A stretch of DNA of 64,000 bases from Ianthella basta (Eukaryota > Porifera > Demospongiae > Verongiida > Ianthellidae), in the NCBI GenBank assembly GCA_964019415.1, contig OZ025880.1, positions 2,906,813 through 2,970,812 on the forward strand, in the 5' to 3' direction. Below, piece by piece: positions 45,542 to 58,400 of this stretch. The notes under the pieces were generated by a model. It saw only the letters and a program-made list of their open reading frames with translations. It was not told where the DNA came from and searched no databases. Each line of letters starts with the position of its first letter. Position 1 is the first letter of the stretch. The translations under genes were made by a program, and so were the position numbers.

Positions 45542-45599
45542 AAATTTGGTGATATAAAATTTGGCAATTCTGCGCTAGACTGCCAAATCACCAAATTTA
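45542..45599. repeat. Imperfect palindrome, AAATTTGGTGAT type
   Basis: AAATTTGGTGAT and TTGGCA (split by a 7-nt bulge) pair with TGCCAA and ATCACCAAATTT across a 14-nt loop. It is probably a MITE end or foldback. Confidence 0.7.
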
Positions 45600-46084
45600 T
45601 TTCCCCACCAAAACTTCCGGCCATACAGTACATATCATGCACAATCACAAGCACAGGGTAAATGGAGCACGTGCATATATGTGTTTGCAACTTCACATGA
45701 ATGTGTCTCACAAATGAGAGGATACACATCAATTTAATGAGGTACCTTTATTACTGACAAAATAGATACATAGTTGCCCCAACAGTCTTGTATATACAAC
45801 GTTAACAGTGCAGAATCCCAAATACCATTCATGAGATACAGTACAAAGTCAATAACAATTCAAGCCAGGTAAATACAGTTTGCTACACTTTCACTAGCAG
45901 TTTGCCATTGCCATATTGAAAAAACAACCCATTAGTATTATTACTCAAGAAGAAATGTAGGATTTCACTCAGCAACAGCAGTCATGATCACACATCTTTG
46001 TTTGCATGCTCACAAATGTCCCACTGGTAGTAATATTTACACATGGAATACATGTTCCTTCTTCACATCCTGACTGTTTAGAGT

Positions 46085-46500
46085 AAGAGTGGACTCACCA
46101 ATCACAGACAGGGTAATAAAGGGACCAGCAGTCACACTTGGACCGGTTTACTCCAATAATGTCGCAAGTCCAGTCACACGTGATACAAAGATGGTGCTAT
46201 TACTGTATGCTGTGTTCTCCTTTCCCAGTACCCTTACACTAGCTGTCCTCACAACCTTAGCTCCTGACCAATCAAACAGTGTTGACTCTTTGCCACATGG
46301 ACCGCAATTCCATTGATAAGGTCACTCATCTTCACAGCCCCGTTTGTGCTCAGTCACATGTACTTTTAGGGTTCTCTTTGATTCCCCCTTGTACACTTGA
46401 TCACAGTTGCTACAGGGAATCTGATACACCACTCCTATCTTCGATTCCTTCATCTGGGAGTTGTGACTTGACCTTCATAACCTTCACCCCAGCACATCCC
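46085..46500 (-). mobile_element. Second Penelope-like GIY-YIG fragment, decayed
   Basis: The minus strand reads KIGVVYQIPCSNCDQVYKGES, then KRTLKVHVTEHKRG, the same GIY-YIG arrangement as at 40.7-41.1 kb. A frameshift follows, and the text resumes as LFDWSGAKVVRT and GLATLLE in other frames. It is a non-functional relic. Confidence 0.7.
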
Positions 46501-47800
46501 TGAAAGCAGATCCTAATGAATCATGATCAGGAGAAGCAGGAGGTCTATGAACTTAGACAAGGGCTTACCACTACCCTTGCTCTGAAACCCAGGATTGAAC
46601 CAAACCTAATCCCTCCCCCCCCCCCCCCCCCCATCCTCCATTTTTATTTCATTAGTTTCTACTTTTATGTAACTTCAATTGTTTGTCTTTAACACACACA
46701 CACCCAGCCCACATTAGGCCACATTAGGACAGCACCTGTCACTACATCATTGTTGTGTATATTACTGTAGACAGCCAACTCCTTCCTTACAGTTGTTTAT
46801 CAATTTTAATTCTGCTTTTGTAACTTAACCAGTTTGATCACAGCACTTCGTATACTACAGAGTCTGTGATGTCATCACCTTAATGTTATAAGTAGACACC
46901 TCACAACTCACTCCTCATCCTGTATGCAGTTGACAATGACCTTCAGGTTGAAATGTCCTGCATATGACTTATAATCAACAGTCATGTCCTGAGAAAGGGG
47001 TTAGTTCTCCAATTACCAGCTTTATCAAATGAGGTTTGAAACCTTGCCTACGTTTCAACCAGATGCTCTTGTCTTCTGCAGCCATGTATCTCATGAGATA
47101 AAGGGCTACAGATGAGTGCTGAGACTAGCTTCTTTATACTTTCACGTATAATTATTATAATGAATCGCAGTCCATGCATAGCTATGCTTATGATACAGCC
47201 GCAGCAAGCTGTACTTTATGTATAAAATTATGACACTATGTATGATACACTGGTCAATGGTTGCATGTCAAAGGATGCATGAGCAAACAAGATTGTCTCT
47301 GAACTCATTGACACAGAATCTTTATGCTGCAGTTGATTACATTTGGCTGTGCTGTAGCCGGCCTGCTGCAATCCTTCAGTATTACTTCCTTCCCACATCA
47401 ATGGATGGTCGTGGACGTGCAGCCCATAGAAAACAAGACTGTATAATATAAAGGCATGACTACATACACAAATGCAGTGTGATACTTGCACTGGCTATGT
47501 ACACATGTGTGCTGCATGGTCTCATGTAGTGATGTATGTTGCTCATCATTGATTTATGCATGACTACAATTTTAATTAGTGAGGGAAACTACTGGATCCT
47601 TTCCTTCCAGCAGCAGCATGATGGCCATATGACTTGGAGTTGGTGTGTGAAAGTCTACTGAGAAAGGAGTGTGTGGTGAATATGGATGTTTGTGTGTTTG
47701 GTGTAATTGCATGAGCATGTGTATGTGTATGGACAGTTTTGTGTATGGATGTGTGCATATGTGTATGAGTACGTGCGTGCGGGCATGCGTGAATGTAAGT
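46501..47800. other. Intergenic, nothing recognised
   Basis: Includes a poly-C tract at 46615-46632 and CAACC-type Penelope-like terminal words near 46945 and 47060. No supported gene. Confidence 0.4.
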
Positions 47801-47801
47801 G

Positions 47802-47805
<4 letters not shown>

Positions 47806-47863
<58 letters not shown>

Positions 47864-47910
47864 TGCGTGTGTGTGTGTGTTGTGTGTGTTGTGTGCGTGT
47901 GTGTGTGTGT

Positions 47911-47951
<41 letters not shown>

Positions 47952-47968
47952 TGCGTGTGTGTGTGTGC
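47806..47968 (+). repeat. TG microsatellite
   Basis: Long TG run with occasional interruptions, about 350 bp before FMNL-C. Confidence 0.97.
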
Positions 47969-48313
47969 ATGCGTGTGTTTGCATGTTTACATGAGTGAGC
48001 AGGCTTCCTACACTTCATACTCACACGCACACACACCACTGGAGCACAGTCAATGCACCTTACACTACACACACCACTGGAGCGCAGTCAATGCACCTTA
48101 CACAGTCATGCTAGTTTGACAAGCAGATCCTTATTTGCAATGCCATTTGCGGAGATCAAAAGTTTATAATCAAATTCATTGACACTAACATCTCCTATAC
48201 CGTATTTGGATATGTGGCCATCAAGTTGCTTAATACACTGAAGGAGTGGGCTGAACAGAGCACCTATTCCACTATCCCTTTCGCTCTCTCTCGTGTGCGC
48301 GCTCCAGTTGATC

Positions 48314-48941
48314 ATGGGGAACCAGCATCAGGGCGGTGTCGGCGGCGGTGTTGGCCAGACGGGGGCCGGAGGCTACTCGGCCAGTCCTTCCACTGTTCCC
48401 CGTCGGTCGTTCAAGCAGCAGGAGCCCATGCCCTTGAAGGAGGAAGTGGAGAGGAGGTTCGAAGAGCTCGTGGTGAGTACTGGGAGCGGACACTGGCTAT
48501 GGTCGGGCGGGTGTGCGTCTGTTTATCTGTCTACCTATCCGGCGTGACGGCGTCCGATTGTCCCACCACATGTGCATCGCTGGCCATTTCAGAACGTCCA
48601 GCAGTGTTCGGATGTAGCACAGTAGTCCTCCCTCGTATCCACCCCACCCAGATGGAATATGGATGGAGTTCGCCACTATCTGCCTTTGTTATCTTGTCCT
48701 TTACTCGCTCTTTATTCCTTTCACATGGAAAATGGCTGCCCATTAGGCGTACACTACCTTGCCAAGTTGGCCTCCATATTGTGTGATGGGCACATGAACT
48801 CAACCGGTTGCTGACTTTATGATACTTGACACACGCCATTAATAGCTTGTGTGTGCATGGGTACATGTGTGTGTGTGCGTGCGCGCACGTTGTAGGGTCT
48901 ATGGTGTGTGTATGCATGTGTGTGTTGGTTGATGGTGTATG

Positions 48942-49004
<63 letters not shown>

Positions 49005-49015
49005 GCGTGCGCGTG

Positions 49016-49074
<59 letters not shown>

Positions 49075-51631
49075 ACATAATGTAGGTATCTATGTGTGTG
49101 CACAGTGTTGGCACAACCAAGTGCACGAGACTCTTCGAGCAGTATGTGCAGGAGTATGATGGTGTAACATGGGGACTGATTGCATGTTTTTATATTAATG
49201 ATATGTAGCTTTACGTTGTAACTCCTCCCCCTCATCCAACCATTTAAGAAAACAATGGACTTGTCTGACGACCGTAGGAAGACCCTACTCGCTATGTCAG
49301 TGGAGAAGAAGTGGACCATGCTGGCCACCCATCCTAGTGAGCCGGCAAAGCACCCCAGGGAGTTCCTTAGCAAGATGAAAAGCATCATGGCTGAGAAAGA
49401 CCAAAAGGTAATTAACCATGAATTGGTGGGCCAGATGGCCACAGCAGGTGGAGGGATTGAATAGATCTGTTCAACAGCTTATACACACAACCATGCTTGT
49501 CAATAACCCTGAATTTTGGACTCAATCTATCTTTCCATTCCTACGTTCATCTCTAATCTGTTGTGGTCTTGTACTTTCTTTCTTAAGGGGCAGTGCAGTA
49601 GGTGCCTCATAGAACAGAATGGGACAATACTGCATTTCTGAAGCTTTACAATCCCATGTGTGTCACGGTATGACTAGCAGCTGCTGGGAGTGTGCGTGCA
49701 CATGTGTTCTGAATGGCCGTTGAAACACTAAGAGTGTACCTGTGTGTGCACATGTGTTTTGATGGTCTTTGAAACACTAAGAGTGTATATACCTGTGCAT
49801 GCACATGTGTGTTTTCACTACAAGGCATAACAACTGAGTCAGCACCATGCCATTAGGCTCACCTTCAAAGCGTTTTGAGGGTTCCCATACAGTGTCTTCA
49901 GTATATACGTATACTGCTTTGTGTACTCGCACCTGCAAACTGTGAATGTACAGAATATATCATTTAATTGGGGCTAGGGTGAGCCAGCCTTGCACTTACG
50001 TGTAGATAGGGTGTTTTTATGGCGCTAATTGAGTCAATTATGGCCCAGTCCCAGAGCCTAAAACATGACCTTTTAAGGCCATGGCATCTAGTTTTGCATG
50101 CCCCCGTACGGCTGCCAAGTCCTGGAGGCCTAGGCCCAGAGGCACTGTCAGTGCGCCTGCACACTGATGAATGGATGACAGACCTAGCGGTGTGCCCCTA
50201 ACTCACTGACTGCTCCTGCTAACATATGAGGAATGTCATGTTCTCCTATGGCACAGAAGAGCTTGAGAACAAGAGCGGCGACGAAATGTGCTGTGGCGAT
50301 CAATCACCTGCTGCTGTTAATATGTCTGCTGTGCCCCCAACTCACCCTGCTCATGCACATGCCTCGTCACCACGCTCTCCCCCACAATATTTACATTCAT
50401 CTAGTATCGGTATAGTGAGGCGTCTGTTTTTACTATGGCAGTGGCAGTTTATTTCTCCAGTTGTACCCGGCTTCCCACTGTTATTTCACCCTGTGTCACT
50501 GACAATACAAGCCGTAGTATGACATCTGTATCCTGTAGTAGCTGAGCAAATGAATGCTTACCTTGCCTCTTTGGAGAACGGAGTACTGTTTCCATTACTG
50601 TCTTTCCTCCTGTCCTTTCTGCAGAAAGCAAGAAAGAAGTGTCGTGATGCTGATTTCCTCAAGTCCCTCCATGGCCTGTCCACCTCTCTTCGCACCAATG
50701 GCCTATCCTGGGTCCTACAGTTCCTCAGCAAGGAATGCCAGGGACTGGAGGTCCTGGTCCAGTACATGCAGTACAGATACAAGATGGAGTCAGAACTGTG
50801 AGTGGGGGAGGGGGAGGGGTGTGTGTCAACGTGTGCACTGAAATCAAAGACTCACAAATGCTGCTTACGCATACCATGACCATGTGGAGTGGTGAGTGTG
50901 TACTGTGTGTCTCATATTTGTAAATACTTGAGTAACATCCTGCATATCCATGGCTATTAGAAGTGCATGGAATGACTGTATTACTGTTGTGTGTCTGTGT
51001 GTGTGTAGGAGGAGAGGGGGAGGGGGGGCTTCACTGTCTTGTCTGCCGTTCTGTTTGTCTGTCTATAGTAACCAGCTCTCTCAACATGATGAAAAGGAGA
51101 GGTTGATGGAGGCAGACAGTGCAAACTCTGACCTGCACATCTGTGTTGTTTGCATGAAGTCGCTGATGAACACCACTGTGAGTGATTGGTCTGTGTATCC
51201 CACCTATGGGGGGAGGGGGGACTTGGGACTCATAAGAACTTCTGGAATAGACGTTCCCACCATTACAACATAGCATTGCTTCTACGTGTTGCACTACCTT
51301 GTCCTCCTTGACTGTGTTGTGCTGATGTGCTCCTGTGCCGCTGTGTCCACCTGCAGGACGGGTTCAGAGCAGCGACAGAGCGACAGAGCACCCCAACGCT
51401 ATCACTTCTCTTGCTCAGACCATGTTCTTTGGCACCATGAAGTGAGCCTGTGTGACTGTGCTAGCTGTGCACTTGTGTTAGAGTGATTCCTCACTGTGTG
51501 TGCACAATGTATTCAATGTGGCTAATTGTGTTACCTGTGTGTGCTCAAGGAGCAGTGTAGGATGGGTTTTGGTGGACTTTCTAACTAATCTACTGTACGT
51601 ATGTAGCTAGCACACGCTGGAGCTGCTTGCA

Positions 51632-51701
<70 letters not shown>

Positions 51702-51709
51702 TGTGCGTG

Positions 51710-51777
<68 letters not shown>

Positions 51778-54700
51778 CGTGTGTCTGTGTGTTTGTACGC
51801 ATGTGTGTCTGTGTGTGTTCCCAATGCTTGTGTGCATGTTTGTCACTCCCACCTTTTGTGATGACTTTTGATAATCTTGCCCTGACCATGCTACAAATAA
51901 CTGTAATTTCCTAGGGGTGTTGAATGTATTGCTAATAAAGATGTGTATTTACCTTTCCAGGACTGTCATCACTGTATTGGAGCTACTGGCTGCAGTGTGT
52001 TTGGTAAGGGGAGGGCACGAGAAGATCATGACTGCAGTTGACAACTTCAAGGTGGTAAGTATCAGTAAACCTGCAAGCAGATGTGTGTGTGTGTGTGTGT
52101 CTGTGTGTGTGTGTGTGCGTGTGTTACAGTGTGTGTGCAACTGCTAATGCATGTGTGTGTATGTGTGTGTCACAGTGTGTGTGCTTAACCTTCTGCCCAT
52201 AGCAACAAGGTGAGACCCACCGGTTTGAGAAGCTGGTTCGAGTTTTCAGGGAAACTGGATTAGAGAGTCCAGAATTTGCTGTGAGTAATTCTTGATAACA
52301 TTTCACAAACAAAGATGCAAAATGAAGTTTGCCCAAGGGCTGAAACAGAAACATTATTTATGTTTCCTGAGTATAACTCACTGTTCTTTCCTGTGCTCTT
52401 ACTGCAGACGATCTGCATGACCTTCATCAATGTCGTGGTTCACACTTGTGAGGACCTCAACTACCGTGTGTACATGCAACATGAGTTCTCTTTATTGGGT
52501 GTTGACAAGGCGTTAGAGGAGCTTGAAGGACCAGCCGAAGACTTCCCAACTCTCCATAAGCAAATCAAGGCATACCAAGACAACTACTTTAATGTTGCCA
52601 CTTTGGTAAGCTACTGTTCATGCGGGAATCATGTGGCATGTGCAAGACTGTTTTAGTAGTCTTCGTCTCTATCCATTCTGTATCTAATACCACTCTTCCA
52701 TAGCTGGAAGATTCAACCTCCAGAGGCCAGGTGTACAACAGGGCAGTCTTTGTGGAGAGGCAGCTGAAGGAGCTACAGGAGGTTCACAAGAAGGCTGAGT
52801 ACCAGTCCATCAAGAAGATTGGTGAGTCACAAGTTATACCAGGTGCACTTTGTAGCTTCAATGCCTCACTAACCATTTACCTAGACACAATAGACCACCA
52901 AGTGAGCTAATGAGGTAGCACTACAGTGTACATGTAATATTGTGTCAAATATGTAATATGTATGTGTACAGTAGGTACGTATGTATGCTAGTAGTGCGTG
53001 TGGTGTGTTTGTGTCATCCTGCATATGTACTGTATGCTGCCCTGCAGCCGAATTGGAGAAAAAGGTGTATGACCTAAAGAGGTACATCAAGACCCTCCAT
53101 GACACTGTGCCGAGCACAGGCAGCATCCCTATGCCAGCCAGCCCAGCTACCAGTCGGCCCACCTCTGCTGAGGTGCCTTCGTGGGTGGCCAAAGACCTCA
53201 GCTTGGAGATCAAGCCCATGGTTCTGGTAAGACAGATATTGGCAGTATACACATACTCACCAGCATACGTATCTAGCATCCTCAGCCATAGTCTGTCAAG
53301 CTAGACGTGCTGTCTGAGTTACGTCTAGTTACAGTACATGTACGTAAGCATAAAGGAGGTCTACATGTAGCTAGATACACTATTTTAGCAGGTGTGAGTA
53401 TACACATTAGACAACAGCACATTAATATCCCTCTTACAGTGCTTCTGTAGTAGGTATGGTACCCAACCAAATCCTGGAGCTGTAACTTACGTACTGATAC
53501 CATAATGCTTTGGTCAAGTGAACTCCTAATTTTTATCTATTACACTTGCAGAGCAGAATGTTTGCTCATTGAAATATATCTTTCCCTCTTCCTGCCCTTA
53601 GGTGCCAGCAGGTCATCTGCCAAGCCTCCCTCACCCTGGTGATGCACCCCCACCATTGGAGAAGAAGGGATCAGGAGAGCCAGCCAAGCCCAGTGAGACT
53701 GGCCCATCAGGGGACAAGGAGCCCGCAGCCCCTACACCAGGTACTGCTGAAGTGCCTCCTCCGCCACCACCCACCCCTGGTGCGCCACCACCCCCGCCAG
53801 GTGGTCTCACTGCTGAGGGAATGAAGCTCATGCCCACACTTGCCATCAAACAAAGATACCAACCAAAATACCGCCTACCCCACGTCAACTGGTCAGCTAT
53901 CCCTGCTACCAAGGTTGAAGGAACAATCTTCAGTGATATGAATGAAGAGCGAGTGATGGAGAAGGTCACAGGTGAAATGGAAGCTTTTGAGGAAATCTTC
54001 AAGACCAAGTCACAAGAGAAGAAAGAGGAGGGGAAGGAGGTGGCACAGGTAGTCCTGCCCAGCAAGCACCCCTCAAAGGAGCAGGTTCTTGAAACTAGCA
54101 GAATCAGAAATGTTGGTGAGTTGAGGAGTGGTAATTGAGGTTGGCTTAAGGCGAGATGTGTACCTGTGGAGTGTGCAAGTTCATCCCGCTATGTGTCTGT
54201 GTGTGCATTTGTGTATATGTGTGTAACTGTGCATGTGTGTGTACTAGTGTCTGTGTGTGTGTGTGTGCATGCATACATGTGTGTGTACATGCGTGTGTGC
54301 ATGTGTGTGTGTGCACTTGTGCTTTTGCATGTGTGGATTCTTGTCTGTATTTGTGTGTGTGTTATGTTTATGCATGTATGACTGTGCATTGTATGCTTGT
54401 GTGTAGCCATTTCTCTGCACAAGATAAAGAAGTCTGCAGCTGAGATTCGATCAGTCGTTGAATTGTTGGATGTGGAGCAGCTCAGACAAGAGGAGGTGGA
54501 AATTTTGATAAAGATAGCTCCCACAGACGAAGAGGTATGTACATATGTGTATGAGTTGAGTCAGACACTGTATAGTATTAGCACGTTTTATGAAAACACT
54601 TGAATCACATTGTTACTGGGAACTTGTGCTGTGCTGTGTGTAACCTACTTCATCAACTTCTTAAACATCTCTTTCATTCAATTTCTCTTTGACAGATGAA

Positions 54701-55364
54701 AAAGTTCCAGAAATTTATTGATCAGAAGAAAGATGTGAAATCGCTGTCAGTTGAGGAACAATTCCTGTTTGAGGTATGTTGTGTGTGATTGTGTTGTGTA
54801 TAATTATAGGAACAAACAGATGGTGGATGTGTATTCACCTCCAATTGAGTGAACTGACCGACATGCCAGCTTAAGTGTAGCTTTTGTTACACTATGGACA
54901 ATAATACTGAATGAGATTGCACAATGATATGCTCTCTAATGGTTTGTTTGGAAATATTAGCTGATTAGAGCTACGTACAGTGCGCTGCCCTCGATGAGCG
55001 CAAAGAGATTATTGACCTTCTCTGTTGCCAAGCAACCAATGCTTTGGGTCCTAGTCTCATGTAGCTACCTGCCATTTATGTATACTATGACATCATCGGC
55101 AGTGTCATGTTAAATATAGCGAAAAGTGGGTCGGCCGCACAAAACTATGTAGGTCCTACTACCATCACCATGGTAACCAGCCAATGCAGTATGCACTTTC
55201 TATGCAGCAGCCATGCAAATAGCCACTGTGCAGTGTGTGTACCAGAGTGCTGTCATTTTCTCTTCCCATATGTACCTCCTGCAGATTACTCTCTGCAGGA
55301 GCTGGAATTACTAGTGCACATGTGTATACCCCAAAACTGTTAACATGAGCAATATCTTTGTGAA

Positions 55365-55410
<46 letters not shown>

Positions 55411-58400
55411 CCATCCACTGCAGCTGGGAGGTGTTGAGAGGTTGCCTGTGAGGCTCAGGGTCATGAACTTCATGCACACCTTACCAGATGACATGCAGCT
55501 CATTAAAGCCGTGAGTTCAACATACGTACGTAGCTGCCCTGTTTGTGATGGCTCATGCGTATTTAGCTGTCCATGTGTTTGCATTTGTTAATACTATGCA
55601 CACCTGTACATTCTGCTGATTGGTTTTATGGATATTGTTGCATAATAGCACTTACATACCTCTGTGCCTGCCATTGGGTTCCACATCTGTGTTTGTATGT
55701 ACATACGGCTTCTGGTGTTGTCCATTTTCTTGATTGTCTGTGAATTCCTCCTTCAGTTTGGGACTGGCAGCCCCGACATGGTAGGATTACTAGGTTATGG
55801 CTAGGAGGTATCATGATAGCTGAAGAGAGCAAACAGATGATTCTGAGGGCTATTGGGAGTCTCTTCTGTTCATGGCGTAGTGGCTGGCTGCCATATTACT
55901 GTACAATTTATGTTCATCAAAGCATGCCTCCTTTGGTGCTTGTGGGTTTCAACTTCTAGAGGCAAGTAATGCAAACAAGAATGTCTGTAGGTCATGAACT
56001 CTAACTTGCATTTGTACTGCTGGCATACGCCATGCAGACACCTGGGACGAATTACCTACTATCATACTTGATGCTGTATGTACATATGTGATGTCATTAG
56101 AATTATCTTGTACAGTAGTCCTTGCTTGTATATAATCTTTCCTTGATGTTAGCTCAGCAGTGTATCCCCTCTTCCTAACTCACAGCAAATAGATGCCTTG
56201 GTTGCTGCCTCCTCATCCCTCTTGGGGTGCGAGGGACTGAAGAGAGTGTTTGAAGTAATCCTCACATTTGGGAATTACATGAACAGTGGAAAGAGAGGAC
56301 CAGTTTATGGGTTCAAGATTCAGTCACTTGATTTGGTGAGTTGAGTGTTCATGTTGTGGAGTACCTACATACGTATGCCTATGGTGCAGTGATGCTACCT
56401 ATTCTTTGCTATGTAGCTACTGAATACTCGCAGCACTGACCGGAAGACGACTCTACTGCAGTACATTGTTCAGCTGATGAGGGAGAAGTTCCCCGAACAT
56501 GCAGAGTTTTGTGATGAGGTCCTCTACCTCAAGAAAGCTGGACTCAGTATGTTGTGGCTCATGCATTTCAGTCAGTATAGAATGCTGGTGTATACGTAGG
56601 CCTACTAAGGTATTCCGTGCTACACAATTATGGCTTGTGAATGACACAATCAAATAATGGAAGACTGAAGGCCAACCGTCCACCTGCGCAAGTCACTCTA
56701 TGCCATTTAAAGTAGGCTAGGAGTGCTTTACATGATTTATGGCACTTGGTGTGGGAGTCTCATTGCGTGATAAAGCACGAGGCAAAGATTCTGCCCTGCT
56801 GTGGCAGGTGGTGGATCAGTTGATGGTAATTCAGTCTTCTGAGATGGTGTCTCAATGGTGGGATAGTCATCCATCTCAACTGATGGTTGGGTTGTAGCTG
56901 TGTGAGCTCTTACGTGATCCACGTGTCGGCAAACAGCACAGCCATCTTGGAGCTCAACGGTATAAGACACAGGGTCCTTCAAATCCTGAATGACCCCAGG
57001 TAGCCATAGAGGCCCTTGACCAAAGTTCTTGGTGTAGACCTGTGCCCCAGGCTGGAACTCTCGTGGTTTTGAATAAGCATCGTGTGCTCTCTTCTGCTGC
57101 TCCTGGTGTGCTCTGACTCTTTACCAATGTCTGGCTTGAGCAGGTCCAGGTGTGTCCCGAGCTGTCGTCTTACCATCAGCTCTGCTGGGACTGACCTGCT
57201 GTGGCATTGGGTGTTGTACGATAGTGGAAAAGGAACCGAGTCAATCAAGTCTTCAGGGTTCCTTCAGTGAGCTTCTTCATCCCTACTTAAACGTCTGGAC
57301 AGCCCTCTCGGCTAATCCGTTTGATGATGGATGATAGGGGGATGTCATGATGTGATGTACTCTGTTGTTCCTCATGAACTGTTGAAACTCCTCACTGGTG
57401 AAGCTAGGGCCATTGTCAGCTACCAGCTGCTCCGGTAGCCCTAATGTCGCAAACGTGCTTCTCATCTTCTCAATGGTCATGAGCAATGTGGATGATTTTG
57501 TCATGTGTACCTCCATCCACTTGGAGTGAGTGTCAATGAGGATTAGGAACATGTGTCCCAATAAGGGGCCAGCGTAATCTGCATTCGCTTTCCTCCACAG
57601 TTGATATGGCCCTCCCCATGTAGGGGCCTCAAGGTTGACGTGGAGCTTTGCTTCAACTCTCTGGATCCTACCCAACTCTGGCTTGAACACTGTGTTGTGT
57701 TGTTTCATGACATCCTGCAGACTCTCCTGGGCATGCACGTTGAAGGTGTGTTTCCACTCTAGCTTCAACTTTGCCAGCCAGTCTCTACCCAACAGGCTGG
57801 ACCCATCTCCAACGACAACGCTGAGAGGAAGTTGCTCCTCTTGGCCCTGGTATCGCACCTTGACCAACAACCTTCTCATCACTGGGATTGCCTCTCCGGT
57901 GTATGTTCGAAGTTTCACATCAGTTGGGTGGAGTGGTGGGGCAGGTTGTGTTGGCCAGATACTGCCCAGCATGGCCTCACTGATGACGGTAACTGAGGCA
58001 CCGGTGTCTACCTCCATGATGAGGTCCTAGTCCTCCACCTCCACCGTGGTCTTCAGGGGTCACATGGCTAGATCTTGGAGTGGGTACAACACGTACTCCT
58101 GCGGCTCTGGTGGTGTAGCAATAGTGTCCTCTTTGGCTAGGTGGACAGCTTGCCTCTGGGGTTGCTCACCTACTTTTGCACTAGGAACCTTGGGCTGGCT
58201 CTGGCATGCCCACTTGATGTGGCCCTTCTTCCCACAAGCGTGGCACTGCGCATCTCTGAAGTGGCACTGGGAGGGGTCATGACTCCCTCCACAACGGTGG
58301 CAAGGTTTACTGCTCTTGTCATGTCTAGCAGTCCTTGGTGGCTGGGCTACCCTGTGAACTGGCGCATTGCTGTGTGCACCGGCTTGTTGGAGGTCCCTGG

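Larger units (their letters stand above)
42792..46084. other. Gene-poor region with hairpins and scraps
   Basis: No complete gene found. Minus-strand frames at 43774-44091 (a hydrophobic stretch YIAGVVAGLSFSFALYCC) and 44171-44404 (Cys-rich) could be exons of an unrecognised membrane protein, but I see no join that supports it. Two hairpins and one transposase-like scrap are listed separately. Confidence 0.4.

Noticed and set aside
46615..46632. Poly-C runs (also 20141-20169) as assembly gaps or G-quadruplex regulators
   Set aside because: Nothing but the homopolymer supports a role; noted only as tracts liable to length error.
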